The position numbers and the translations under genes are program-made. Of a stretch of 33,443 nt of DNA, positions 1 through 7,768 are shown piece after piece. The stretch comes from Verrucomicrobiales bacterium (lineage in GTDB: Bacteria; Verrucomicrobiota; Verrucomicrobiia; Verrucomicrobiales; DEV007), in the NCBI GenBank assembly GCA_024641425.1, contig JAHEDC010000006.1, positions 1,578 through 35,020 of the forward strand, in the 5' to 3' direction. Under the pieces are notes generated by a model. That model worked only from the letters and a program-made list of their open reading frames with translations, was not told the origin of the DNA and ran no database searches. How positions within the stretch are numbered: the stretch's first letter is position 1; each line of letters begins with the position of its first letter.

Positions 1-554
1 AGGCGCACACCCTCCTCTCGTCCGATCTGATCAACGGTATCCTGATCCGCCCATTCCAAGGCTACGGGCAAGTCGCAAAGGTCCGCGAAACGGGCGAACT
101 CCGCGATTGAGGCCTCGAAGGAATTGCCCAAATCCGTGCCGCGATTGATGGAATTCCAGAAATCTACGCGCGTTCTGGAAACCGTGATGGTCACGAAATC
201 GCAATACATGGGCTTCTGTTTGCCTGTTTTCTCCTCGTAGGATACGCTTAGGGTGAGTTCAATCCAGTCCGGAAGACCCGGCACGTCGCAAGTCTCGATG
301 ATCCGCGCCATCTCGTCGAAGTTTTCCTCGCTCCCCGGCCATTCGCCGGAGAGCTTCACGCACCCGAGTGCCAGGCCCCGGAATCCTTTCAGGGGAATCT
401 CCGGAAAGCGCAGCGAGCCGGAACCATGGTCGTAGACCAGATTGATTACGAAGGGGAGCTGGTTTTGCGCCTCGCGCAGGGGTGCGACCAAACGCCCGAG
501 ATCCGGAAGATCGGCGGCGGAGGGCCATGAAGTGGAGGAGAGGTAATGGAACAT
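1..554 (-). CDS. Hypothetical protein, partial (runs off the left edge)
   Basis: An uninterrupted minus-strand frame of 184 codons starts at ATG 554 and is still open at base 1, so the C-terminus is missing. An in-frame TGA upstream of the ATG leaves no longer start. The protein opens MFHYLSSTSWPSAADLPDLG and has no signal peptide or membrane segment, so it is probably cytoplasmic. It is acidic and mixed alpha/beta in character, with several aromatic residues and no zinc or nucleotide-binding motif. I do not recognise the family. It could be an immunity-type or SMI1/KNR4-like small protein, but that is only an impression from composition. Codon usage is less GC-rich than in most of the window and it lies beside a RAYT element, so it may be accessory DNA. 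Confidence 0.72.
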   Translation of the reverse strand, partial: MFHYLSSTSWPSAADLPDLGRLVAPLREAQNQLPFVINLVYDHGSGSLRFPEIPLKGFRGLALGCVKLSGEWPGSEENFDEMARIIETCDVPGLPDWIELTLSVSYEEKTGKQKPMYCDFVTITVSRTRVDFWNSINRGTDLGNSFEASIAEFARFADLCDLPVALEWADQDTVDQIGREEGVR

Positions 555-657
555 GGGAAACGATACCGATGCCTGATCCGAGACACGTCCGCAAGATAAT
601 CAACGGATCGGACAGGTGCCAAAACCATCCTGCTCCGGGCCACCGACCACCGCCTTT

Positions 658-673
658 CCCCGGCGCGCCGGGG
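658..673. repeat. Perfect 16-base GC palindrome
   Basis: CCCCGGCGCGCCGGGG is a perfect palindrome in the 194-base gap between the partial left-edge gene and the end of the RAYT transposase. It could be a hairpin at the end of the transposase transcript or a remnant of a REP-like element. There is no T-tract, so it is not a canonical terminator. Nothing else was recognised in the gap. Confidence 0.4.
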
Positions 674-748
674 AGTCGGGGTGAGAACCATTCTTTCCCG
701 ATGAAGTTGCTTCCCAAAAGGAGGAGGCCCGGTGGCCTTGCCTTCGAT

Positions 749-1204
749 TCAATCCCAGATGTAACGCTCGTCCCATTCCAGGCCGTGCTTCCGCAACAGG
801 GCCCGGAATTCGTCCTGGAAAGAGAGTTGCCGGTGATGTTCGTCCTGGCGTTCCACGTAGGCGCGCACGGTCTCGGTGTTCGACGCGCTGACCGAGAAGA
901 CCCCGTATCCCGCCTGCCACGCGAACTCCGAGAGCGAGGGCGCGCGCGTCTTGATCCAGATCGAGGTCACGCGTTTGAGTTCCTTAACCCAGTCCGCCTG
1001 GGTGATTGTCCGGGCGTAGCGAGCGAGAAGGTGGATGTGATCCTCGACCCCGCCCGCAAGGATGGCCGGGCAATCGAGTTGGCCCGACGCGGAACCGAGA
1101 TAGGCGTGCGTTTCGGCCCGAAGATCGGGATCGCGCAGAAAGGGCCGTCGATCCTTGGTCGAGAACACGAGATGGAGGTAAACGGCGGAAAGGGACTGCG
1201 GCAT
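749..1204 (-). CDS. REP-associated tyrosine transposase (RAYT / IS200-like TnpA, HUH-Y1)
   Basis: This 151-residue protein starts MPQSLSAVYLHLVFSTKDRR, the typical opening of the Y1 transposase/RAYT family (COG1943). Residues 56-58 (H-I-H within EDHIHLL) are the HUH metal-binding motif, and Tyr116 in ETVRAYVERQ is the expected DNA-attacking tyrosine; the QDEHH run after it also fits. Y1 enzymes cut single-stranded DNA at hairpin-marked sites and form a 5' phosphotyrosine. The frame extends upstream to 1636, but that extension translates the repeats, so ATG 1204 is chosen. The gene looks intact. Its 5' end abuts an island of hairpin repeats, the usual arrangement for a RAYT and its REP substrates. 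There is no TnpB partner and no clear insertion-sequence ends, which favours a RAYT over a mobile IS200. Confidence 0.9.
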   Translation of the reverse strand: MPQSLSAVYLHLVFSTKDRRPFLRDPDLRAETHAYLGSASGQLDCPAILAGGVEDHIHLLARYARTITQADWVKELKRVTSIWIKTRAPSLSEFAWQAGYGVFSVSASNTETVRAYVERQDEHHRQLSFQDEFRALLRKHGLEWDERYIWD

Positions 1205-1231
1205 GAGGACGATGATGCACGACCCGCGCGG

Positions 1232-1336
1232 GGGACACAACCCCGTTGGGGTAAACGGTGTGCGGTGGGGTGACCCAGGGTAGGCGCTCGTCCCTCGCAC
1301 CAACCCTGGGCTGGTGGACGGAATCCCGTTGGGATA
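1232..1336 (+). repeat. REP-like nested-palindrome unit, copy A
   Basis: This unit holds three sets of inverted repeats: ACCCC-GTT-GGGGT near its left end, CCCAGGGT (1274-1281) facing ACCCTGGG (1303-1310) in the centre, and ATCCC-GTT-GGGAT at its right end. Copies B and C keep the same plan. The whole unit could fold as a multi-hairpin single strand, as expected for a RAYT substrate. Confidence 0.8.
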
Positions 1337-1442
1337 CTTCTGCGGTTCGGGCTGGCAGGCGATCCCTCGTCGGGAATACGCGAGGGCGTTGGAAGTCGGT
1401 GTGAGGCTGCGGGACAACAGCGATGATGCACAAAGGGCGGCT

Positions 1443-1549
1443 GGGACACAACCCCGTTGGTGTAGATGACGTTTTTGGGGGGTGACCCAGGGTAGGTGCT
1501 CGTCCCTCGCGCCAACCCTGGGCTGATGGACGGAATCCCTTTGGGATAC
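1443..1549 (+). repeat. REP-like nested-palindrome unit, copy B
   Basis: This is a direct copy of the unit at 1232-1336. The centre, CCCAGGGT to ACCCTGGG, is nearly identical. The right-end hairpin keeps its stem with a changed loop (ATCCC-TTT-GGGAT), while the left-end hairpin has decayed (ACCCC-GTT-GGTGT). Confidence 0.8.
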
Positions 1550-1586
1550 GGCCGCGGTCTTGGCGGACTGGTAATTCCCGCCTCGA

Positions 1587-1706
1587 TACCAAGCTCCAGC
1601 TTGGTAACGCCACCGCTCCCGAGGCTCCGGCCTCAATCACGTCGCCCGAGTTACGAGGCAAGAGCCTCCGTTCACCGGAGCGTGCCCAAGCCAGAGCTTG
1701 GGCACG
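1587..1706. repeat. Tandem short hairpins of a second repeat type
   Basis: Two clean hairpins lie between repeat copies B and C. TACCAAGCT-CC-AGCTTGGTA spans 1587-1606. At 1681-1706 an 11-bp perfect stem (CGTGCCCAAGC / GCTTGGGCACG) has a CAGA loop. Two weaker hairpins sit between them (GAGGC-TCCG-GCCTC and CTCCG-TTCAC-CGGAG). The shared CCAAGCT/AGCTTGG core suggests one repeat family, distinct from the 105-base units. Confidence 0.65.
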
Positions 1707-1761
1707 AGGGAATGATCGCCGGCCCGGGCCTCCCGGCGGTGCGCGCGACCTCCGACTTCCC

Positions 1762-1860
1762 TATCCCAACGGGATTCCGTCCACCAGCCCAGGGTTGCGC
1801 GGGACGCGCTACCCAGGGTTCCGACCCGGAATGCGTTTTACCCCAAAGGGGTTGTGTCCC
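1762..1860 (-). repeat. REP-like nested-palindrome unit, inverted copy C
   Basis: The unit is present in the opposite orientation, reading ATCCC-AAC-GGGAT at its left on the plus strand and ACCCC-AAA-GGGGT at its right. Stems match copies A and B while loops differ. The central part is shorter and carries ACCC-A-GGGT in place of the A/B arrangement. The head-to-head layout with copies A and B resembles a BIME-type cluster. Confidence 0.78.
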
Positions 1861-1884
1861 CTGACCGGGACGCGGTGATCGGGC

Positions 1885-1903
1885 TATCGAACGCGATTCG
1901 ATA
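1885..1903. terminator. Hairpin downstream of the DUF4126 gene
   Basis: TATCGAA-CGCGA-TTCGATA is a perfect 7-bp stem with a 5-base loop, 16 bases past the stop of the minus-strand DUF4126 gene. It has no T-run, so it may be a weak terminator, an RNA-stabilising hairpin or the outer edge of the repeat island. Confidence 0.35.
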
Positions 1904-1919
1904 CCGGGCCGACGCCGCC

Positions 1920-3206
1920 CTATTCCGATTCCCGCTTCGGATTCTCGTCCGGAGAAATCTTGATCTCCTCCGCGGGTTCCTCCGGTGCGGCCATGTCGCC
2001 GCTGCCACCAAGGGGCGGCAATTCCGGGAGCTTCTCCGGGATGACTTCGGGCTCGGGCATTTTCTCCTTCGCGGGTTCGACGGAATCCGGATCGGGGAAA
2101 TCGGGGACCGGCACCGGTTTCGGCGCGGTTTCCGCTTCGACCGGCGCGTCCTCTGGCTCGGGCACCGCCTTCCCGCCCTCGGCGGGAAGCCCGAGCCGCG
2201 ACCGCAGATACGCCGCGAGGCGCTCGGCGAGCCCGTCCTGGCCGCGGTGGAAGCGGAAGACGAGGTGGCGCTTCCGGTTCCGGTCGAAGAGGACGAGGCT
2301 TTCGTAGAGGAAATGCGACTCGTGGGTGGCCTCGCAGCCTTCGAGGTCGATGGTGTGGACGCCGCGCTGGAAGTTCCGTTTTGTCGCGAAGCAGAGGGGT
2401 GTGCCGGCCTTGTCGTGGGCGACGAGATAGCCGATCTGGTTCCGCGCGAGTCCGCTCTGACCGCGCACTTTTCCGGTCACGCCATGAACGGCCCAGGCGA
2501 TCGGGCTTTCCACGCCCGTGAGCGCGTCGCCGACGAGGATCTGCTCCTCGGCGGGCAGCTTGTTCGGCAGCGGCGGCTCCAGCTCGTGCGCCCGGTTTGC
2601 GGGGACGCGCAGCTTTTTCCAGATGAGCCAGAGCATGGCCCGGATGAGGCGGAGCGTGGTCGGGGTAAAATAGACGACGAGGGCGAGGACGACGCCGAAG
2701 ACGACAAGGGCGGCGAGCGGGTTGTTCACGACCAGGATGAAGCCGCCGATGACGGCGAGATCCTCGACGACGCTGGCCGCGATGTTCGAGAACGGTTCGG
2801 GCGAGGTGTTGATTCCGAGCCGCAGACCGGCCCGCGCGAGGTGGGTCAGCAAAGCCGCCGCACCCGCGCCGAGGGCGACGAGGGCCTGGAGGAAGGGCCC
2901 GGCGTCGGCCCCGAGCGCCGCCACGGCGAGCAGGACACCGCCGGCGGGACGCAGGAAAGTGTGGATGCTATCCCAGAGCGAATCGGCCCACGGCACCTTG
3001 TCGACACCGAATTCGACGAGAAAGAGGACGAGCGCGACGCCGAGGACGACGGGGTGCCCGAAGGCGTGGAGGGCTTCGATCTGGCTGGTCCAATGGAACC
3101 ATTCCAGCCGCACGGCGAGGCCGGTGAGGAAGAGGGTGAGGTAGAGATTCAGCCCCGCTAGCATGGCGAGGGCGAGGACGAAGCCGGTTGTTTCGAGAAG
3201 TCCCAT
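1920..3206 (-). CDS. DUF4126 domain membrane protein
   Basis: The N-terminal ~185 residues are strongly hydrophobic, with about five membrane segments. They carry the DUF4126 pattern: a glycine-rich first helix with GLNLYLTLFLTGL, then LVEFGVDKVPWADSLWDSIHTFLRP, matching the family's EFxxDKxPxxDxxxD...RP signature. The function of DUF4126 is not established. Residues ~185-345 form a soluble cytoplasmic or periplasmic region with several beta-like stretches. The last ~80 residues are a proline- and glutamate-rich low-complexity tail. This 428-residue protein is longer than the usual ~200-residue DUF4126 protein because of the added soluble part. It starts at ATG 3206 and lies 48 bases downstream of the permease on the same strand, so co-transcription is plausible. 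Confidence 0.82.
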   Translation of the reverse strand: MGLLETTGFVLALAMLAGLNLYLTLFLTGLAVRLEWFHWTSQIEALHAFGHPVVLGVALVLFLVEFGVDKVPWADSLWDSIHTFLRPAGGVLLAVAALGADAGPFLQALVALGAGAAALLTHLARAGLRLGINTSPEPFSNIAASVVEDLAVIGGFILVVNNPLAALVVFGVVLALVVYFTPTTLRLIRAMLWLIWKKLRVPANRAHELEPPLPNKLPAEEQILVGDALTGVESPIAWAVHGVTGKVRGQSGLARNQIGYLVAHDKAGTPLCFATKRNFQRGVHTIDLEGCEATHESHFLYESLVLFDRNRKRHLVFRFHRGQDGLAERLAAYLRSRLGLPAEGGKAVPEPEDAPVEAETAPKPVPVPDFPDPDSVEPAKEKMPEPEVIPEKLPELPPLGGSGDMAAPEEPAEEIKISPDENPKRESE

Positions 3207-3254
3207 GGGTCTGGATGGGGTTACACGCCGGAAGGGGCGCGGTATTCTGGTAAT

Positions 3255-4598
3255 TTAAGCCGGATTCGGCTTTTTGCCTGCCGTTTTCAGCAGGAAATAG
3301 ACCACGAGGCCAAGCGCGAGCGTGCCGAGGCCGAGGAGCGATTCCTTCCGGTGCTCGCCGTTGAGGGTGTGGTAGCCGATGTAGACATTCATCGCGATGA
3401 AGAGGAGAACGACAACGGGATAGCATGGCAGACGGAAGGGCCGCGCGAGTTCCGGCTCCCGCCAGCGCAGCCAGCAGACGCCGAAAACGGTCAACGACAA
3501 TGAGATCAGGAAGGCGAACTCGACATAAACGAGAACGGCCTGGAAGGAGCCGGTCAGGAGGAGCCCGATGGTGATCACGGCCTGGATGAGGATCGCGATG
3601 GCCGGCACGCCGCCGCGTGTCTTTTTCCCAAGAAACTCCAGCGCGCGAAAGTCTTGTCCCGCCACCATCCCCACCCGTGGCCCGGCCCAGGTCATGGCGC
3701 TGACCGCCGAGATGAGACCGAAGGCGATCAGCAGGCCCATCAGGTTGCCGCCTTTCTCCCCGAAGATCGATTTCGCCGCGACGAGCGCGACTTCCGGCTT
3801 GCCCGTCATGTCGGCCATCGGCGTGCTCCGAAGGAAGCCCGCGTTCACGAGGACGTAGAGCGCGGTCACGACGAGCGTGCCGCCGATGAGGGCGCGCGGA
3901 ACGTTCCGCTGCGGATCGCGCACCTCGCCCGCGATGTAGGCCGCCGCGTTCCAGCCCGCATAGGCGTACGTGACGTAGATGAGCGAGACCGCGAAACCCG
4001 GCGTCCGGATCTGCTCCCAGTCACCGGCGGCGGGAAGGAACGAGACCGGCTGCGGCGATCCCATCGCGAAGGCGGCGACGATGAGGACGACGATGAGGAC
4101 GACCTTTCCGACGGTCATCACGCTCTGGAAGCCCGCGCTCACCTTTACTTTCCATAAATGGACACCGGTGACGAGGACCACGACTAGCACCGAGAGAAGC
4201 TTCGCATCGAGCCCCTCATTCACGCCGTGGAGGTAGTTCCCGAAAGCCATCGCCGCCAGCGCGACCGGCGCGGCGAAGCCGACCGTCATCGAGAGCCAGC
4301 CGCCCATGAAGCCGACCGCCGGATGGTAGACCCGGCCGAGCAAATGGTATTCGCCGCCGGATCGCGGGAGCGCGGCCGTCAGTTCGGCATAGCAGAGCGT
4401 TCCCATGAGCGCGTAGATGCCGCCGAGAACCCAAAGGAGGACGAGCGGAAAGCCGGTCGAGAGCCCGAAGAGCTGGAAACCAAGGCTCGTGAAAACGCCG
4501 ACTCCGACCATGTTTCCGATGACCACGGCGGCGGCGGCGAAGGGACCGACCCCTTGGGAGACGGACGTGGGTGAAGTGCTGGCGGATTCCGGGCTCAT
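3255..4598 (-). CDS. Amino acid permease, APC superfamily
   Basis: This 447-residue protein has about twelve predicted membrane helices. The first helix has the GNMVGVGVF pattern, the glycine-rich unwound segment that binds the substrate amino group in the LeuT/AdiC fold. The region after helix 2 (CYAELTAALPRSGGEYHLL) is the conserved APC signature loop, and YAYAGWNAAAYIAGEVRDP with NVPRAL matches the helix 6 region. It should sit in the inner membrane and move an amino acid or related amine, by proton symport or by exchange; the substrate cannot be told from sequence. ATG 4598 is preferred, and an in-frame GTG at 4610 would add four residues. It is divergent from the lipoprotein at 4688 and upstream of the DUF4126 gene. 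Confidence 0.9.
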   Translation of the reverse strand: MSPESASTSPTSVSQGVGPFAAAAVVIGNMVGVGVFTSLGFQLFGLSTGFPLVLLWVLGGIYALMGTLCYAELTAALPRSGGEYHLLGRVYHPAVGFMGGWLSMTVGFAAPVALAAMAFGNYLHGVNEGLDAKLLSVLVVVLVTGVHLWKVKVSAGFQSVMTVGKVVLIVVLIVAAFAMGSPQPVSFLPAAGDWEQIRTPGFAVSLIYVTYAYAGWNAAAYIAGEVRDPQRNVPRALIGGTLVVTALYVLVNAGFLRSTPMADMTGKPEVALVAAKSIFGEKGGNLMGLLIAFGLISAVSAMTWAGPRVGMVAGQDFRALEFLGKKTRGGVPAIAILIQAVITIGLLLTGSFQAVLVYVEFAFLISLSLTVFGVCWLRWREPELARPFRLPCYPVVVLLFIAMNVYIGYHTLNGEHRKESLLGLGTLALGLVVYFLLKTAGKKPNPA

Positions 4599-4610
4599 TG
4601 TTTCAATCAC

Positions 4611-4687
4611 TTTATAATAAATCGGAGTGGAATTTACCGTAAATAGCGATTAAATCTCAAAATTCTAAGCAGCTATACTATCCCTTC
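4611..4687. promoter_or_regulatory. AT-rich divergent promoter with an operator-like inverted repeat
   Basis: This is one of the most AT-rich stretches in the window. On the plus strand TATACT (4674-4679, five of six matches to the -10 consensus) lies 18 bases after a weak TTAAAT (4650-4655). It is only 8 bases from ATG 4688, which predicts a nearly leaderless mRNA. ATTTAC-C-GTAAAT at 4632-4644 is a perfect 13-base inverted repeat between the two genes and a candidate operator. An A/T-rich TTTATTATAAAG on the minus strand could serve as the permease -10. Confidence 0.5.
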
Positions 4688-5839
4688 ATGAAATTGCCTC
4701 GAATCGCATCTCTTTTAGTCGGAATCCTCGGCCTCGTAGGCGGGCTCAGCAGTTGCACCAGCGGATCGAACGCGGGCACGGCCACAGCGAGCGCCCCGGA
4801 AGAGATCCGGAGAGCCGAGCCCGCATACGAATTCGGCGCCGACGACCTCAGCACGTCGAACGACGTCGCCCGCTTCCTCGCCGGTCTGGAATCCCGGGGC
4901 CGCTCGCCCCTCTCCGACCTGCGGAATGATCCGGTCTGGCGGAACCATGCCTCGGATATGGACACGCGCTGGAAGCGCAGCGAGATCCGGCTGTCCGAGA
5001 TTCGCTCCTGGCGACGCGGTGCCCTTGGCGGCCTTTCGGCGGCGAGCAACAGCGTCTTCTACCCCTTCAGCGGCCCCGACATCCTGCATGCGTATTCGTT
5101 CTTCCCGAATGCCGACGACTACTTCCTCTGCGGCCTTGAACCCGTAGGGGCGCTCCCCGACATGCGCTCGCTCAGCCCCGGCCAGCTTAGTCTGGCCCTC
5201 GGTGGCCTGAGGACGACGGTCTCAACCGCCCTTGATTTCAGCTATTTCATCACCAAGGACATGCGCGAGGATCTCCAGCGCACGCCCCTCCAAGGCACGC
5301 TGCCCGTCATGCTCGCCTTCCTCGCCCGGAACGACCACCGCGTCATTTCCATCGAAACCGTGAACCTCGCGGCCAACGGCGCGATCACCGAGGGCGGCGG
5401 CAATGGTGTCCGCATCCGCTGCGCCGCGCCCGGTCACTCGGCCCGGAACGTCTACTACTTCCGTTCCGATCTCTCCGATGGCGGCAACGGCGGCTTCGAG
5501 GCCCTCATGGCCGCGAACCGGCCCGGCGTGACCTTCCTCAAGAGCGCCTCCTACCTCATGCACGGCGGCGGCTTCACCCGCATCCGCAATGCCATCCTCA
5601 CCCACAGTTCCGCCGTCGTCGAGGATCCCTCGGGCGTTCCCTACACGTATTTCGCCGATGGGAACTGGGACCTTTCCCTTTACGGCAACTATGTCCGCAC
5701 GCTCGAAATGTTCTCCGAATACTACCAGCCCGACCTTCGCAACGCCTACCTCCAGGGCAGCGCGCAACCCATCAGCTTCGGCGTCGGCTACATCTTCGAC
5801 CCGAGCGAAACCTCGGTGATCGTCGCCCGGCGGCGGTAG
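4688..5839 (+). CDS. Putative lipoprotein of unknown function
   Basis: This 383-residue protein begins with MKLPRIASLL, a hydrophobic core and the lipobox-like LSSC ending at Cys23, so it is probably a lipid-anchored envelope protein. The mature part is globular with no low-complexity linker. It has distinctive tryptophan- and arginine-rich segments (residues ~80-115), a region with FYPFSGPDILHAYSFFPNAD (~130-150), and a C-terminal half rich in YF and GN patterns. I recall similar hypothetical proteins but no function. There is no catalytic motif I can defend. It is expressed from a short divergent promoter and has no Shine-Dalgarno sequence. The 284-base gap downstream ends at the convergent sulfatase. 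Confidence 0.8.
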   Translation: MKLPRIASLLVGILGLVGGLSSCTSGSNAGTATASAPEEIRRAEPAYEFGADDLSTSNDVARFLAGLESRGRSPLSDLRNDPVWRNHASDMDTRWKRSEIRLSEIRSWRRGALGGLSAASNSVFYPFSGPDILHAYSFFPNADDYFLCGLEPVGALPDMRSLSPGQLSLALGGLRTTVSTALDFSYFITKDMREDLQRTPLQGTLPVMLAFLARNDHRVISIETVNLAANGAITEGGGNGVRIRCAAPGHSARNVYYFRSDLSDGGNGGFEALMAANRPGVTFLKSASYLMHGGGFTRIRNAILTHSSAVVEDPSGVPYTYFADGNWDLSLYGNYVRTLEMFSEYYQPDLRNAYLQGSAQPISFGVGYIFDPSETSVIVARRR

Positions 5840-6048
5840 GCGGCGCGACGCGCCCCTCGGCGACCTCGTTCGAAACCTGCGGATCACCAGCCGCGAGGCC
5901 CACTCACTTGGAGGGCTGAATTCCCGGCCCGGCCGCTCTCACAGGAGGAGGCCCCGGAATACTGGGAACTCTTACCAATAAAAGGAAAAGCGGAATCAAT
6001 TCATCGGGGTGGATGGTCGGCCTCCGGCCAACACTGGAGTGCCAACGT

Positions 6049-6067
6049 CTTCGATTTGCTATCGAAG
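6049..6067. terminator. Hairpin between convergent genes
   Basis: CTTCGAT-TTGCT-ATCGAAG is a perfect 7-bp stem with a 5-base loop, between the lipoprotein stop (5839) and the sulfatase stop (6124). No T-run follows on either strand. Just upstream is a GGTCGGCCTCCGGCCAAC hairpin (about 6015-6032), so this gap is structured and may also be REP-like. The stem shares TTCGAT/ATCGAA with the hairpin at 1885-1903. Confidence 0.4.
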
Positions 6068-6123
6068 CGGAAAGAAAGCGGCGCCGGCGATGATGGCGGA
6101 CTTCTCCGGGAGAATCCTTCGCG

Positions 6124-7581
6124 TCATTCGGGCGACGGGACGGACTTCTCCTTGCCAGGATTTCCTTGCTTCCTTCCCATTCTTTTTGCCTTGGCGGCTT
6201 TCTTTTCCGTGGGTTCCGTGGCGGGAACATTCACCTTCGGCAGCCACTTGGCGAGTTCCACCCGCACCGCGTCGAACTCGGCGCTCTTTCCGGCGAGATT
6301 GTTCCACTCGTAAGGATCGGCCTCATGATCGTAGAGTTCCTCGCCGCCGTCGTGGTAGCGAATGTAGCGCCAGCGCTCCGTGCGCACGGCGTGGTTGTCC
6401 TGATGGAACGTGGTCACGGCCGGGATTTCCCACGCCGCCTTGGGATCGGCGAGCAGCGGGCGGATATCGGCGCCCTCGACGTGCCTGGGAACCGGGATTC
6501 CGGTGAGGTCGCAGAGCGTCGGGTAGATGCTCATGAAATCGACGGTGCGCTCGCAGACCCCGCCCGGCACCGTCAGGCCGGGAACGACCCAGATGAGGGG
6601 TGCGCGGGTCGCCTCCTCCCAGAGGGTGAATTTCCGCCAGTGTTCCTTTTCGCCCAGATGCCAGCCGTGGTCGCCCCAAAAGCAGATGACGGTATTGTCG
6701 GCATAAACGGACTTCTCGAAGGCGTCGAGCACGCGTCCCACTTGCCCGTCAAGATAGCTCACCGCCGCAAGATACGCCTGCACCGCTTCCTTCCAGCGCC
6801 CGGATTCAAGTACCCTCGCGTGGTCGCCCATGGAACCGGCCATCCTGACCCCGGCGGGCGGCAGGTCATCGAGATCGCCCTCGCGGTGCGGCGGCAGCTC
6901 GATCTGGTCGAGGGGATGCATGTCGAAATACTTCTGCGGGACGTTCCACGGCATGTGCGGCTTGTGGAACCCGAGGGTAAGGAAAAACGGTCCGTCATGC
7001 GCGCGCCCGAGTTGCGCGATGCCGTAGCTGGCGATCTGCGTGTCCAGCACGTTTTCGTCACCTCCTTCGATCACGCCGAACGCGATACCGCCAATACTGC
7101 GGTCATCGACCCTCGGCTTTTCCTGTGTTTCCTTCCCTCCCGTTCCGGTCCATTGCTCCGGATAGCCGAGGCCGCCGTGCCACAGTTTCCCCATGCCGAG
7201 CGTTTCATAACCGGCACTCTTGAACTGGGTGACCAGCGACTCGCCGGAGGGAATGACACCCGAGTAGGGGTTCTGGTTGTCATAGACTCCGGTCACGCCG
7301 GGACGCCTGCCGCTGAGGAGGGCGGCGCGGGAAGGATTGCAGACCGGAGCCGCGCAGTAGGCACGGGTGAAGGTGACCCCCATCTTCGCGAGCCGGTCGA
7401 TGTTTGGAGTCTTTGTCTGCGGATTCCGCCCGAGATGGCCGACCCAGTGGTTGAGGTCGTCGACGGCGATGAAGAGGACATTGAGTTGTTTCGCCCGCGT
7501 TTCGGTTTCCGTGCCGGACACCGTCGGTGCCAACACTCCGAGGAGCGCAAGCGCGAGAAGAAGGAATGATTGCGATTTCAT
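6124..7581 (-). CDS. Secreted sulfatase, iduronate-2-sulfatase-like
   Basis: The start at ATG 7581 gives a signal peptide (MKSQSFLLLALALLGVLAPT); the frame is open to 7722 but that extension lacks signal character. The 485-residue protein has the type I sulfatase core. Asp41-Asp42 in FIAVDDLN are metal ligands. C81-N-P-S-R85 in APVCNPSRAALLSGRRPG is the CxPSR site where cysteine becomes formylglycine. Further on, GKLWHGG, GFHKPHMPW and FWGDHGWHLGE carry the remaining metal and sulfate contacts. The overall pattern is closest to iduronate-2-sulfatase and choline-sulfatase-like enzymes. It needs a formylglycine-generating enzyme encoded elsewhere. The last ~30 residues are unusually lysine-rich (EKKAAKAKRMGRKQG). 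It lies 187 bases downstream of the DUF5060 gene on the same strand, so it probably removes sulfate from the same glycan. Confidence 0.92.
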   Translation of the reverse strand: MKSQSFLLLALALLGVLAPTVSGTETETRAKQLNVLFIAVDDLNHWVGHLGRNPQTKTPNIDRLAKMGVTFTRAYCAAPVCNPSRAALLSGRRPGVTGVYDNQNPYSGVIPSGESLVTQFKSAGYETLGMGKLWHGGLGYPEQWTGTGGKETQEKPRVDDRSIGGIAFGVIEGGDENVLDTQIASYGIAQLGRAHDGPFFLTLGFHKPHMPWNVPQKYFDMHPLDQIELPPHREGDLDDLPPAGVRMAGSMGDHARVLESGRWKEAVQAYLAAVSYLDGQVGRVLDAFEKSVYADNTVICFWGDHGWHLGEKEHWRKFTLWEEATRAPLIWVVPGLTVPGGVCERTVDFMSIYPTLCDLTGIPVPRHVEGADIRPLLADPKAAWEIPAVTTFHQDNHAVRTERWRYIRYHDGGEELYDHEADPYEWNNLAGKSAEFDAVRVELAKWLPKVNVPATEPTEKKAAKAKRMGRKQGNPGKEKSVPSPE

Positions 7582-7768
7582 GGTTATGCCATTGGAAAGA
7601 AATGAACGGCAGGCCCGGCGATTCCGCGTCGGGCATTCGTCGATCCCGGATTCCAGGCGGAGTCGCCACCTCCTTTCCAGCACTGGCTGTGAAGGGCAAC
7701 AAAGGAAACACGGGGAACGCAAAGGGATCGATCAGAGGCCATCATGAGTGAAAGGGAGGTCTCCGGAT

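Larger units (their letters stand above)
1205..1919. repeat. Noncoding REP/BIME-like repeat island
   Basis: About 700 bases between the RAYT start and the next gene hold no convincing coding frame. The open frames here translate the repeats themselves. The island has two direct copies and one inverted copy of a ~105-base unit (1232-1336, 1443-1549, 1762-1860). Between them are further short hairpins, including 1587-1606 and 1681-1706. Both direct copies are preceded by the same GATGATGCAC motif (1211-1220 and about 1423-1432), so the duplicated block is longer than the core unit. Confidence 0.8.

Noticed and set aside
1205-1864. Long open frames through the repeat island, including the upstream extension of the transposase
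   Set aside because: They translate the repeats: the same peptides (such as QPRVGARDE, GCVP) recur in each copy. The transposase family start is at 1204.
5860-5890. GTTCGAAAC resembling a tRNA T-loop
   Set aside because: No acceptor stem, D-arm or anticodon arm could be built around it.
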